DNA of 64,000 nt from Selaginella moellendorffii. Lineage: Eukaryota; Streptophyta; Lycopodiopsida; Selaginellales; Selaginellaceae. The notes under the pieces are model-generated. The model saw nothing but the letters and a program-made list of their open reading frames with translations. It had not been told where the DNA came from and searched no databases. Every line of letters begins with the position of its first letter. Position 1 is the first letter of the stretch. The stretch is from assembly GCF_000143415.4 (NCBI RefSeq), contig NW_003314262.1:3158519-3222518 (forward strand), given 5' to 3'. Position numbers and translations under genes: made by a program. Positions 22,987-33,539 of this stretch are shown one piece after another.

Positions 22987-24850
22987 AGGAACGTAGTCAG
23001 GCCTCTCGGGATGCTCGTGAGCAGGCCTTGTACATCGGTAGCAAGCCCTCTGGAGACAAGAAGAAAGAGGCATTCTTGCAGAAGCCCAACACCTCTTCTT
23101 CTCAATCTGGGGCAAACACTACTAGGAACTGCGGCAAGATGGGACATCGCAACCTGATCCTCTGTTGATGATGACCGTCTGCTCATCCCAGGAATCACTC
23201 TCTGGATGGATTCAGGGGCTTCAATGCACATCACACCTCTTCCACACTTCCACAGCGTTGGAGACCTTGAAACAGGTGTACGTGGGGGACAAAAGAGGCC
23301 TCACAGTCGCTGGGCATGGAACAGTGGTCATCAAGCTTCCTAATGGCTCACGCAGACACCTCGAGAGGATGTTCCATGTTCCAGGAGCTGATCAAACAAT
23401 TCTTTCTATTGGCATAGCATCAAAGCCTATAAGACCTGGGCATAGACTGCCAGGAAGGTCAAGGTATATCGCACAGATAGTGGAGGGGAATTCATCTCCA
23501 ATGAATTCCAAGGCCAATACTTTACTGCTTATAGCCCTTGGCAAAATGGCAGGGGTAAAAGGGAAAGGTCAACCAACCAAACGTCCGTACTGGCGCCCGC
23601 GTTGCTAAGCGTGCCAACAGAACTCTTCTGGAGAGCACACACTGTATGTTTCAGCACTCTGGACGTCCTTACGCATTCTGGGGAGAAGCACTGTATCCAA
23701 ATTAGGTCATCTACGCATTTTTGGGTGTGTGGCGTATGCCCACATTCCTAACGCGCACAGGAAAAAACTCGATCCCAAGAGTGAGAAATGTTTCTTCCTA
23801 TGATCAGATGAAGGCCTACAGGCATTACAACTTTAACGTAACAAGCCACGATATAGTATTTGTCTATCTCCACGAACTTTGACTAGATGGTGGATCTTTC
23901 ACTTATCCTAGACAACATTCCTGAGCCCCTCGTGCTGCCCATTTCTCTGGCTCAAGGAGGAGTGCCTAGCAATCAAGGAGGAGTCCCTATCAATCCATAG
24001 AGAGCTGCCATACCTCCAAGAGGAGTAGCACTTCCCATTCTTGGTACTTCCATACAGCTTTGACAGTGCCTCTTTGTCACTTACTCTTTCTGGCCCTTCT
24101 GTTGCCCAGGAGACTGAAGATCAAACCATCCATACTCTTGTGGAGAGCATCATGGAAGGTGATGAGGTTCTTCCTCCACCACACGTGATGATGACCACTT
24201 CACCTCCTCTAGTTAGTAACTAGTGAACTATAACACACTCTGACGAAGAATCAAGCTCTCTACCAAAGCTTAGGAAGCAAAAGCCATGGCTCCAACTTGC
24301 ACTACTCGTCGTGGTCCTTTCTACTGGGCCATGCATGCTGTGCTTGAACCTGACAGCTTTAATGCTGCACTCAATAATTTTGGGGCAGAAGTTTGGCAAT
24401 AGGCAATGCAAGAGGAGTATGAGTCACTCCAGAAGAATCAGACCTGGACACTGGTCCCTCTTCCTCCAGGCCCGTTTCAGCCAAGTGGCTGTTTAAATGC
24501 AGTACAAAGCTGATAGCACAGTGGAGCGTTACAAAGTATGTTTTGTAGCTTGCGGTTTCTCTCTAGTTCACTACACCAAAACATACAGCCCAATGGTAAA
24601 ACTCACAACCATTTGTTTGCTCTTAACCCTGGCTATAGAGCTCGACCTGGAGGCTTTGGAATTATACTGTTTGGAAAGATGGGCCGTGACTATGTTGCTC
24701 TCAATCCATTCGTATACCATCATGGTCGTTCCTCAATGGCGACCTCCATGAAGAGGTCTACATAGCTCAACCTCCCGGTTTTGTGCGTGCTGGCCAAGAG
24801 CATGCATGTGGTAGACCAAAATCAATTCTTATCTAATTTCGCTTGGCTTC
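22987..24850 (+). pseudogene. Copia protease, integrase and early RT remnants
   Basis: Protease text is readable in one frame near 23195-23240 (WMDSGASMHITPLPH, the DSGA active-site motif). A later piece matches the GAG-pre/protease end (MFHVPGADQTILSIG). Integrase is reduced to VYRTDSGGEFISNEFQGQYF and SPWQNGRGKRE near 23470-23560; most of the catalytic core is missing. From 23700 to 24850 short frames carry pieces of integrase tail and reverse transcriptase, with many stops and frame changes (for example VPLPPGPFQPSGC-like and YSPMVKLTTI text). The length is much less than an intact pol, so deletions occurred. Confidence 0.75.
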
Positions 24851-25850
24851 GTGCGCAGCACAGTAGACACAAATCTCTACATATACAAGCAGGGCCGTGG
24901 CTTTCTCTTCCTGGCTCTCTATGTAGATGATACCATACTTGCCTCCAACCAGCTTTGTCTTCTCAACCAGATCAAGAAGTCTCTCTTCTCACGGTTTGAG
25001 ATGACTGATCTTGGCAAGCTACACTACTGCTTGGGCATCCAAGTTCACAAAGATAGGCAACATGGATTCTGGAACTTTCTCAGGTCAAGTACATCACTGA
25101 TGTCCTTGAGAGGTACTTTATGATTCACGCTAACCCCGTTGCTACACTTGTGGAAGCTGGCACCAAGGTTTCCAAAGCAACTCCAGATGATCCAGCTCCC
25201 GAGGAGGAGAATTGGAGGCTCTATCGATCCATTATCAGAGCTTAATCTACCTGGTGGTTTCAAGCCGACCTGATCTTGCTTTCTCCGTGGGCTGTACGGC
25301 AAAGTACCTGGACCATCCAACACTAGCTCACTGGGCAGTGACTAAGCGGATCATGCGGTACGTTTCTGGAACTAGAAACTTATCTCTGCGATATTCCAGA
25401 GGTGAGAGCTCAACAAGCTCCGAGCTGGTTGGGTATACTGATGCAGACTGGGGAGGAGATGCTAATGACCGACGTTCTACATCTGGCTACGTGTTCCTCC
25501 TCGATGGCAACGTGATTAGCTGGTGCAGCAAGAGACAATTAAGCCAGCAATGTCCAGCACAGAGGCGGAGTACGTGGCTGCTGCTGCTGCTGCAAAGGAG
25601 GCTACATGGCTCCAGAGGCTGCTCCAAGGCATGGGAGTGATATCACACTCAATCAAGCTGTGGTGTGATAATATGTCTGCGATAGCACTCACCAACTTCA
25701 AGTTCCACTCAAGGACAAAACACATGGACACTTCATTCAGGAATAAGTTCAGAAAGGTGCAATTCTCTTGGAGTTTGCCCAACAGCCTTGATGGTGGCTG
25801 ATATCCTGACGAAGCCAATTCCTCATATCAACCATGAGATCAACTCCGGC
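24851..25850 (+). pseudogene. Copia reverse transcriptase and RNase H remnants
   Basis: The reverse transcriptase catalytic motif is seen as LALYVDDTILASN (24915-24950), followed by SLFSRFEMTDLGKLHYCLGI. RNase H follows: RPDLAFSVGCTAKYLDHPT, then YTDADWGGDANDRRSTSGY (25435-25490), then SSTEAEYVAAAAAAKEATWL and LWCDNMSAIALTNFKFHSRT in a second frame. At least three frame changes interrupt it, so no functional polyprotein can be made. The domain order (protease, integrase, RT, RNase H) confirms Ty1/copia rather than Ty3/gypsy. Confidence 0.85.
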
Positions 25851-25859
25851 TAGCTAACT

Positions 25860-25986
25860 TTGAGGGGAGTGTGGGAAAACACAAGATCACCACGTCAGCG
25901 ATCCTGGACATCAGCAAGCCACATATAGCTAGCTATATAAAGATGTAACCAAAACACTATAAAGTTTACTGAGCAAAAAATTCTCA
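25860..25986 (+). mobile_element. Copia polypurine tract and short 3' LTR (about 117 bases)
   Basis: TTTGAGGGGAGTG (25859-25871) is the polypurine tract. The LTR runs from TGTGGGAAAAC at 25870 to ATTCTCA at 25986. It contains CTATATAAAG (near 25933-25942), a good TATA box. A length near 117 bases is very short for a plant copia LTR. The end is set by comparison with the remnant at 22226-22272. Confidence 0.65.
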
Positions 25987-27226
25987 CGTTGTTAATTGAA
26001 AACATCTTCATCGCTGTTCTACCTTGCAACACACACAACTAGAAGGGGGTTGGCAGCATCTGCATTCTTGTTCTTCCTTGCAGCCTACATGGATTAACTC
26101 CAACGACAAGAACTCCAAAAGCTTATCTTCATCTTCGCTGAGCGTTGTGGTGCTCTCGATCAACAGCTTCCAACAGGGTCCTCATTCCTGACCTCGACCC
26201 CTTTGAAGCAGTAACGCACAAACCTCAATGAACTTGATGGCCTCTTGCACACGCATCGTGCAGCTCCTTGAGTATTCTATCAGCATCATTAGCCAGTTCA
26301 AAGGCAATGTTCCTGAAGCCCCTCAGCGAGACGATCATAAACCAGGTGCCAAACCGATCTACACTTGCTCTCAGATACCAAGCTTCTCCAATGCTGGCGC
26401 ATCCTTACCTCTGCTTGCGTTGTGGCTTGCAACTGGCCGTTGAAATGCCGGTGTAGAGATAGCCTAGCTTCTTCTTACACTCGGGTGTGCATTGCCATGC
26501 CTCTAATGCCGCGTCCTGAACTCTATCATCTCAGTTTGAAGAAAAGCTTCACCTCCAGATCTTGCCTGTTCAGCCGCCGCTCCAGCACGCTTCTATTCTC
26601 TACCACCTTTCTGGCTATCCCCTCCCAGGATCCCCTTTGTTCTTCTTCAGCGCCCCTTGGCCATCATCAGATCTGATCTTTAGGGCTTGGAGTTTAAAGG
26701 GAGGAGGAAAAGCTACCAACTTGCAAAGCCTGATAAAGGTGTCTTCGAATATCACTTAGTAACCAGATGAGCTCCTGCCAAGTTCCTGGCCAAAGTTTTC
26801 TTTGTATGTCCAGGCACTGTTGGATTTGGTGTTCTTCCTTGGTCATCATCAGATCTGATCTTTCGGGCTTGGAGCTTTAGGAGGAAAAGCTTCTTCCACC
26901 ACTTGCAAAGCCCACTGGCGCTGGCTGGGTTGATAAAGGTGTCTTAGAATATCACTTAGTAACCGGATGAGTTCCTGGCCAATGTTTTCTTTGTAACTAC
27001 AGAGAGACCAAGTTTGCTGGATTCGACTATGCCCGAAGAGGAGTACGAAGTAGAGACAAGATTACCGGCCAAAGATTACCGATCCTGACACGATCTTCCG
27101 AGTTCCTCCTCCCACTGATCGCAAGAACGTCCAGGTCGCGTCTCTTTGAAGCCTTTAAGTTTCTTAGCGAACAATAAGTTTTACTACCTTTTCATTATAA
27201 AACTGCACTCTTCTTGATAACATTGC
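25987..27226. other. Repeat-derived region with a roughly 150-base tandem duplication
   Basis: About 26657-26800 and 26835-26995 are two copies of a unit containing CATCATCAGATCTGATCTTT, then GGGCTTGGAG, then GATAAAGGTGTCTT, then AATATCACTTAGTAACC. A - strand protein-like frame at 26345-26215 (FRNIAFELANDADRILKELH) hints at an old gene fragment, but no family is recognised. Nothing else is supported. Confidence 0.4.
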
Positions 27227-27718
27227 TCAGTTCTTGTAAAACACTCGAAACTTTAAGATTGCCGAAAGTGGCGGAATGAGCTTGTAGGTCCTAATCTGCG
27301 CATACCCCGACGCAAATCTGTAGGTTCCGGTGCCTCCAATCACTGCAAGCTCTCGGACTTCATCGAAGATGTTGTCTTGGCCGTGCATGCTCATCGTCCC
27401 ATCCTTGAACACAGCCACAAATGTCAAGAACAAACCGGTTGTGGTGTTGGTGGAATCGTCGCTGATGTACGTCCCTTTGGCTCTCCCCACAATCTCGGAG
27501 TCACGGGAAGGGCCCTTGGTGAGAACATCGTCGATGACAAACACCGCTCCAAACTGGGCATTTTTGGGGCCTGCAACGAAAACCACTGTGGAATTGCTGG
27601 GATTGGTTAGGTCGACCTTGTCGTGGAAGTAGAACTCCAGCACTTTTATTGGAGTTGCATAAGAAAAAGCAAAAGCGAGAGAGACTGCGAGGAGCAAGAG
27701 CAAATGAAAGCCCTCCAT
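27227..27718 (-). CDS. Dirigent protein, copy A
   Basis: This single exon of 163 codons starts at 27718. Residues 1-20 (MEGFHLLLLLAVSLAFAFSY) form a signal peptide for secretion to the cell wall. The dirigent beta-barrel follows: IKVLEFYFHDKVDLTNPSNS, then FGAVFVIDDVLTKGPSRDSE, then VGRAKGTYISDDSTN, then the core FLTFVAVFKDGTMSMHGQDN and the ending IGGTGTYRFASGYAQIRTYK. Dirigent proteins guide stereoselective coupling of phenoxy radicals in lignan and related phenolic synthesis; the family signature (ELAVIGGTGxYRFASGYA) is complete. The length is typical. It is nearly identical to copy B at 31054-31545, so a recent duplication or gene conversion is likely. Confidence 0.93.
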   Translation of the reverse strand: MEGFHLLLLLAVSLAFAFSYATPIKVLEFYFHDKVDLTNPSNSTVVFVAGPKNAQFGAVFVIDDVLTKGPSRDSEIVGRAKGTYISDDSTNTTTGLFLTFVAVFKDGTMSMHGQDNIFDEVRELAVIGGTGTYRFASGYAQIRTYKLIPPLSAILKFRVFYKN

Positions 27719-27943
27719 TATTCTTGCTTGTCCACCGAGGTGAATGATTTATATTCTTCCGAATCATAGCACAAGCTATTCGTGCTGCCTTGGTTCTGAA
27801 GAAAAACAAAAGAGCTCGTCTATGAATATTGTAAGGAATCTAATTTCATATTTACGAATAACAAACAAATTCAAAAAAAATCAAACAAAGACAAACAAAC
27901 GAAACACAGACACATGGCACCTTGTGATTGGCCAGAAACTGTT
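27719..27943. promoter_or_regulatory. Upstream region of dirigent copy A
   Basis: The first about 40 bases upstream of the ATG are similar to those of copy B (CCGAGGTGAATGATTTAT in both), then similarity ends. An A-rich stretch with several CAAAC units lies at 27860-27900, just before the inverted-repeat element. Confidence 0.4.
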
Positions 27944-29222
27944 TAGGGCTCCAGAAAATTCAAGTGCATCTTCACCACTATGGAAATGGTAAACCAACCC
28001 TGGCCACTTGGCCACTTCAAGACAGTGAGAAGTCAGTGGGTGGCAATGGTGGAAGCATGATAGCTGAGCAGAGCAGCCAACAATCGAAGGGTAGCGATGG
28101 TGGGTGAGCAGGTTGCTGGGCATGGTGGGTAGTGGGAGAGCAACACTATGTGATGAGAGTTGAGAGGTGGGATGCTAGACACTGATAAAGGTGACCAGGG
28201 CATTGGATGTGTGCTAGGGCAATGCTAAAAAGCAAGTTAAGTTTCCCATTGCAGCAGCATGATACCTGGGCAATGCTGGACACTGCTGGTGAGCAAGGCA
28301 TTTGATGCATATTAACCTTGTTTATTCTTGGCAGGGGCGAGGGCAGGATCAAATGTAGCAGTTGGCAAGATGCTTCAATCTCTTCCTTTTCCTTGGTCAG
28401 GGCTGGCATAGTGATGGGAGCTACAATGCTAGTTGAAGGTAAATCCCTTCCCTTTTTTATTTGGAAGAGGTAGTTATTTTTTTTCCTTCACAAGGAATCA
28501 GGTAGGAGCTGGAGCAAGGCAACCAGCTATCATGACAGGCTGGGATATATTGGGAGTTCCATGGAGAATGATTGATACCTTTCAGGTTTTCTTATTTTTA
28601 GCAATTTGTTAGAATACTTGCTTAGCTTTTGGCATTGTTGATGCTAGCACCTAAGTCAAGATTGGCATGGCAGCAAACTACACATAAAGAGCAACTGCCT
28701 TCCTCTGCAAGAGAGGGATTACATAGTCCTTGCAATATCATCAATAAGTTATTCCTTACTTTTCATGCATAGCTTTGTTGCCAATTCTTGTAGGTGGAGA
28801 AGATAGAAATAAAATAGGAGGAAGTCAATTAGACTCCAACTTTGATTTTGATTTTGAGTCATATGGTAGCAATAACATGGTAATTTCTAGTGTTGCAAAG
28901 ATGGTATAGTGAACTAACTTTATTTATCTATTTTTTAGTCATAAAATTCCTAGTGTTAGCTAGTTTTAGTTGCCCAAGTTGTGCTATTATCCACCACTAT
29001 CCAACAGCAATATATTTGTATCACCACACAATGTTGCCCTAAGCTATCCCATTGCCCACCATCGCTGCCCTCTGACTGCCCAGCTATCATGCTTCTACCA
29101 TTGCCATTCAGCGATTTCTCACTGCCTTTGAAAGTGGCTAGAGTCAGCATTGATGGCCCATAGATGGTCCATTCTCACCCATTCCATCTCTATGAAGATG
29201 TAGCAAATATTCTGGAACCCTA
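27944..29222. mobile_element. 1.28-kb element with long terminal inverted repeats, hAT-like
   Basis: The left end TAGGGCTCCAGAAAATTC and the reverse complement of the right end TAGGGTTCCAGAATATTT begin an inverted repeat that can be followed for about 230 bases with gaps. Matched inner blocks include GGCAATGGTGGAAGCATGATAGC on the left (28041-28063) against GGCAATGGTAGAAGCATGATAGC on the right strand (around 29105-29085). Ends of the form TAGGG and CCCTA are typical of hAT-type transposons. The flanking 8-mers (AAACTGTT and AATAATTT) agree in only 4 of 8 positions, so a target duplication is not shown. There is no transposase frame inside, so it would be a non-autonomous element. Confidence 0.6.
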
Positions 29223-31053
29223 AATAATTTTTCTACATGTCTATATTTATCTTTATTTGTTTTTTCTTAATTTAGTTTGCCTTCGCATTTTGTTCTTGTT
29301 TGACTTTGTTTAAATTAATATCACTTCATTTGACCTTGTTTGTTCTTATTTTATTTTATTTGATTTCATTTGTAATCTTCATTTATAAATTACACACCAT
29401 ATTTAACTCCTTAATATTTGTAAAATCTTAGAGATCTTTGTTGTAGCTTGAGAAGATGAGTTGACATAGGAGGAGTACTCAAACTGTTTGATTGCAGAAA
29501 AGTGATGACAACGCAATCCACCACCTTGGTCTCCCCAAGGGTACATGCAGTTTTTTGAGAATGTAAGTTTTAAAATGGAGATTTTAGTCATAAAAGTGTA
29601 ATGGAGAAAGGAATAATGACTTCTATATTGAAAAAGGTGGTGGACATAAATGTGTTGGGAGGGGAATGGGATGGGATGGGATGTGTGAGGATGGAAAATG
29701 ATTTTTGGAGGATGACTGGTTGGGAAATGGCTTTAGAATCTAAAATAGTGGCTATGTTCTAGATCATCTTTGGAAAGATTAGGGGAAAATTTAGAACAAA
29801 AAGGGCATGTCAACCATGCTAAACATGCTTCATTGTCCATAAGTCATACAAAACAAGCAAAAGAATTCTAATTAAAAAAGTAGTGATCAATCAAATTTAG
29901 GATTCATGCAAAAATAAAAAGCCAAAAAGCTTGATCCAATTCAACAATCAAGGAATTGAAAGGAAAAATAAAATATCTAGAGAAATATAAAAAATCTAAA
30001 TTAAATAAAAGACTAAAGAGGTACTTAGCTTGAAATTAGCAAATCTTTTTATTTTTACTCTGGAACTCAATAATCCATGCTCCATATGGTGGCCACAGTT
30101 GAAACGTGAGGCATCCCATTGTGGTTGCAATATATTGCAATGGAATTTGCAACACTCAAAATCCAATCAGAAAACTCTATGTCTTACTGATGATGCCACT
30201 CAAAATTGTGTTATATCAAACACATGGAATAATCTTTGAGTATATTTAGGAATATCCCCAAATCATACCCAAGCTCAACAGCTGTCTAAGATTTAAAGCC
30301 ATTCATTTGATAAAAAACTGCACTCCAACCAATTATCTCAACCATGGAGAACCAACTAATTAAACCTGTATAGAAGTACTAGATAATTGAATATGCTAGA
30401 ATAAATTTGGATGTGCTTAAGAAATTTTATAAATTGACAACATGTTTATAATTAGATGGTAAAATATAGGTATATCCTCCCTGTCATAAAATTTTTGGAT
30501 GTTTTGGGATCCAGTCTAACTACTCAGCAGTCAATGGTTGCAAATCGCTCTATGGTTAAAGACAAGGCTCTTCTCCTAGTCCTGTTCCAGTTGGGATTTA
30601 AAACATACTAATTAACAAACCTGCCAAAGCGATGTGTGCTTCTTTATATCAGTTTCTCTATGTCACAACGAAAATGTAATTGATCACTATTGTGAAGACC
30701 ATTTAGCTTGAATCACACAAATAACGTGAAGAGTGGTTATTGGGCATGACTAGAAATCATGTGGTCTGCCCCCGCAGGTCCGAATCCATACTACCATAAA
30801 CGGCAACGACAACTAAAACGATAAGAAAACCAAGAGCAGAAGCAGCAGGACAGGAGAAGTCTGCGAGATCAATGCTGAGCAGCAGCTAGAACACTGAGCA
30901 AAGCAACTTAAGCGCCAACAATATAATCATTAAAATCCAAAAGATACAAATATTCACCCAGCTTTGCTTACCAAGCTTTTAGAGTGCTGGACGCCAAAGG
31001 CCTTCTGATCTGATTGGAAGTAATCATCTTGAATGACCATCTTGGCGCCCATC
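29223..31053. other. AT-rich intergenic region
   Basis: No gene was recognised. Contents noted are a GGGAT-rich microsatellite-like run (29655-29685, GGGATGGGATGGGATG) and long A/T-rich stretches. A segment at 30640-30770 resembles 19830-19915, with a gene-poor tail up to the dirigent gene. Confidence 0.35.
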
Positions 31054-31545
31054 TCAGTTCTTGTAAAACACTCGAATCTTTAAGATTGCCGAAAGTGGCG
31101 GAATGAGCTTGTAGGTCCTAATCTGCGCATACCCCGACGCAAATCTGTAGGCTCCGGTGCCTCCAATCACTGCAAGCTCTCGGACTTCATCGAAGATGTT
31201 GTCTTGGCCGTACATGCTCATCGTCCCATCCTTGAACACAGCCACAAATGTCAAGAACAAACCGGTTGTGGTGTTGGTGGAATCGTCGCTGATATACGTC
31301 CCTTTGGCTCTCCCCACAATCTCGGAGTCACGGGAAGGGCCCTTGGTGAGAACATCGTCGATGACAAGCACCGCTCCAAACTGGAGATTTTTGGGGCCTG
31401 CAACTAAAACCACCGTGGAATTGCTGGGATTGGTTAGATCGACCTTGTCGTGGAGGTAGAAATCCAGCACTTTTATTGGAGCTGCATAAGAAACAGCAAA
31501 ACTGAGAGAGACCACCAGGAGCAAGAGCGAATGGAAGCCCTTCAT
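31054..31545 (-). CDS. Dirigent protein, copy B
   Basis: This intronless frame of 163 residues starts at the ATG at 31545; a longer frame upstream begins with a non-ATG codon and should be ignored. The signal peptide MKGFHSLLLLVVSLSFAVSY is followed by the same dirigent barrel as copy A, with about a dozen amino-acid differences. Examples are FYLHDKV against FYFHDKV, LVAGPKNLQFGAVLVIDD against FVAGPKNAQFGAVFVIDD, and TGAYRFASG against TGTYRFASG. The 3' end is also conserved between copies (the same KNxx stop region). The role is the same as copy A: an extracellular protein directing radical coupling. The close similarity at 3.8-kb distance means local duplication, and both copies appear intact. 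Confidence 0.93.
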   Translation of the reverse strand: MKGFHSLLLLVVSLSFAVSYAAPIKVLDFYLHDKVDLTNPSNSTVVLVAGPKNLQFGAVLVIDDVLTKGPSRDSEIVGRAKGTYISDDSTNTTTGLFLTFVAVFKDGTMSMYGQDNIFDEVRELAVIGGTGAYRFASGYAQIRTYKLIPPLSAILKIRVFYKN

Positions 31546-31992
31546 TTTTCTTGCTCGTCCCTCCGAGGTGAATGATTTATTTTCTCCGAAATGAGAATAC
31601 AGAATGAAATATTCAGAGTTTATAACGAAACATGGTATACTTCTATTCCTACAGATCATGGCTTTTAAAGTAACGATTATATACTTGTGATCGTGTGATC
31701 ATGTAAATACAACTATAAATGATAGTGATAGATAGACAGTGATAGTAGAACGTGACAACCACAAAGAGCAACGTGCTACAAATCGAGACAGTACTCTAAG
31801 AGCTGCGGCAAAATGAAACGTACAAACATCTACGATAGTGAAACAATCAGAAGAGATAATCACACATTCGTGCTACATCGAAGTGAACAGATCTGCTAGC
31901 TGAGAATCGCAAACAAGTCAAGAGAAGTAAGAATCAACGCACAAACACAAGCAAATAACCTCTGACAAACTTGATGATAAACTTACAGTAAC
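31546..31992. other. Spacer between dirigent copy B and PhyH
   Basis: AT-rich, no open frames of note. It holds the dirigent B promoter and the PhyH 3' region; the latter part (31900-31985) resembles 19660-19745 (CAAACAAGTCAA and the following bases). Confidence 0.35.
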
Positions 31993-33458
31993 TAGCAGAC
32001 GTGTGGAAATAAATGTGAATCCATAGCCTCACCCGGCTGGAGCGCGGCATCTATTCCAGCTTTGAGCCACACGTAGTGCATGGTACCTGCAGAGTGTCAC
32101 TGAAAGCGGTAAAGAAGAAGCACGAAGAACAGCATCATTTATTACCGGGCCGGGGATCAAACTTGACGCTTTCGCCAACCCAGCGAGTGGCGTAGCCCCG
32201 TCGCCTTCCACTGGCTTCTCCAATCCCTGGAGCACCGTGGACAGCAAAGCTGTGGTGTATGAGGCAGTCTCCGGGCTCCATATCCCATTTAAGAAGCGTG
32301 AGCTGCGATGGTTGGATCTCAGATTGAGCGAACACGACCAATACCGATGAGAGATTTTCCTTGTATTTTTTACCTCGTCAAGCTTCTCGTCAATGTTAGG
32401 AATGTCTGGTAAGGAATCTGTCATGTCGCTCTTGTAGCGGTCTTCATCACCTGAGAAAGAAGCAATCCTGCAAATAGATACAGAACAGTGACACAGTGAT
32501 TCGTTTTTGTTCTCAAGTTACCTGTGAAGAAGTCTCCACTTGTGAGAGCCTTTTACGTATTGGACGCAGGAGGATTCTGGGACAGGATCTAGAGCGAGCC
32601 AAACGGAGATAACTTGGTCACCGGAAAGCTGCCAATACGAGTGATCGTTATGCCAAGGTGTGGTGGTCCGAGTACCAGGTTCTTTCACGAGTAACTGGTC
32701 GTAGAAGAGCCTCGCGAGCTTTCCCCTGTGGCAAAAAAGGAAGAAACTATAACTCAAGGCCAAGAAGAAACACGAATAAAATGAAGAACCTCATCATCCC
32801 CTTCGCTATTTCACCAACAGGAGACTCAAAAATAAACGAGCGCATTGTGTTGTGACGAAGCCACAGAAATTGGTCGTCATGGAAACGTCCTGGCTGCAAT
32901 AGTGTCAAGCCTTGCATAGTGTGAGATTGTACAAACCTCTCCTGGTTTTACATGTTCGTCGCACAAAGGACCTGAAGATCAAGAGCCATGAGCAAAAACT
33001 TTGATAGAACCAAAAAAAAAAGAAAGAAAGAAAGAAGAAGAAGAAGAAAAACCTCATAGAATCATAGAACTTACCTGGATTTTTCATGTTATTGTCAGCA
33101 GCAACACGAAGTTGTTCCACCCAGGACGAAGGGATGGCCTTCCGCAAGACAACAGCACCATCTTCTTCGAATTTTTTCACATCTTCCTCTAGAATCCTGT
33201 TTCAAGAGTTTCAAGAAGAAGTTGTTTCCATAGAAAATTGTCATCGTTCTCAAGAGTTTCTACGAAATCAGAAGAAAATTCTAACATGGTATTGTTCTTC
33301 ATGTGATCACAAAATTAAAAACTAACACAATGCAAGGATTACTACCTCGAGGAAGCGTTCTCTGGCTGCGCAGCTCCAGACGCCAGTGACGAGAAATGGC
33401 GCTGGCGAATCCGCAGAGCGCGCCTCACGAGGGAGGCGCCGATCAAGCTGACGCTCAT
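31993..33458 (-). CDS. Phytanoyl-CoA dioxygenase (PhyH) family protein, intact
   Basis: This is a non-haem iron, 2-oxoglutarate-dependent dioxygenase. The ATG at 33458 opens MSVSLIGASLVRRALRIRQR followed by HFSSLAS, an Arg-rich presequence that looks mitochondrial. Exons in order give DVKKFEEDGAVVLRKAIPSS, PLCDEHVKPGE, GRFHDDQFLWLRHNTMRSFI, LVKEPGTRTTTPWHNDHSYW, then QLSGDQVISVWLALDPVP, IASFSGDEDRYKSDMTDSL, LTLLKWDMEPGDCLIHHSFA, then VHGAPGIGEASGRRRGYATR, and a last exon GTMHYVWLKAGIDAALQPGE ending FPHVC. H and D of WHND, the later VHG histidine and an Arg in RRGYATRW fit the iron and 2-oxoglutarate sites. All introns have GT-AG borders. The substrate cannot be deduced. Only 81 bases separate this start from the divergent twin-CX9C gene. 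Confidence 0.9.
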
Positions 33459-33539
33459 GTTAGATCTTCACGAGAAGAAAAGGAGTTCCCACAAATGTAG
33501 GGCATGAGGTTTTAGGGTTTGCGAGAGAGGGTTTTGGAG
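33459..33539. promoter_or_regulatory. Very short divergent promoter region (81 bases)
   Basis: The two ATGs (33458 on -, 33540 on +) are 81 bases apart, so the transcripts must start within or overlapping this interval or inside each other's 5' ends. It contains TTTTAGGGTTTGCG (33510-33523), a telo-box-like TAGGGTTT. No TATA box was seen. Confidence 0.55.
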
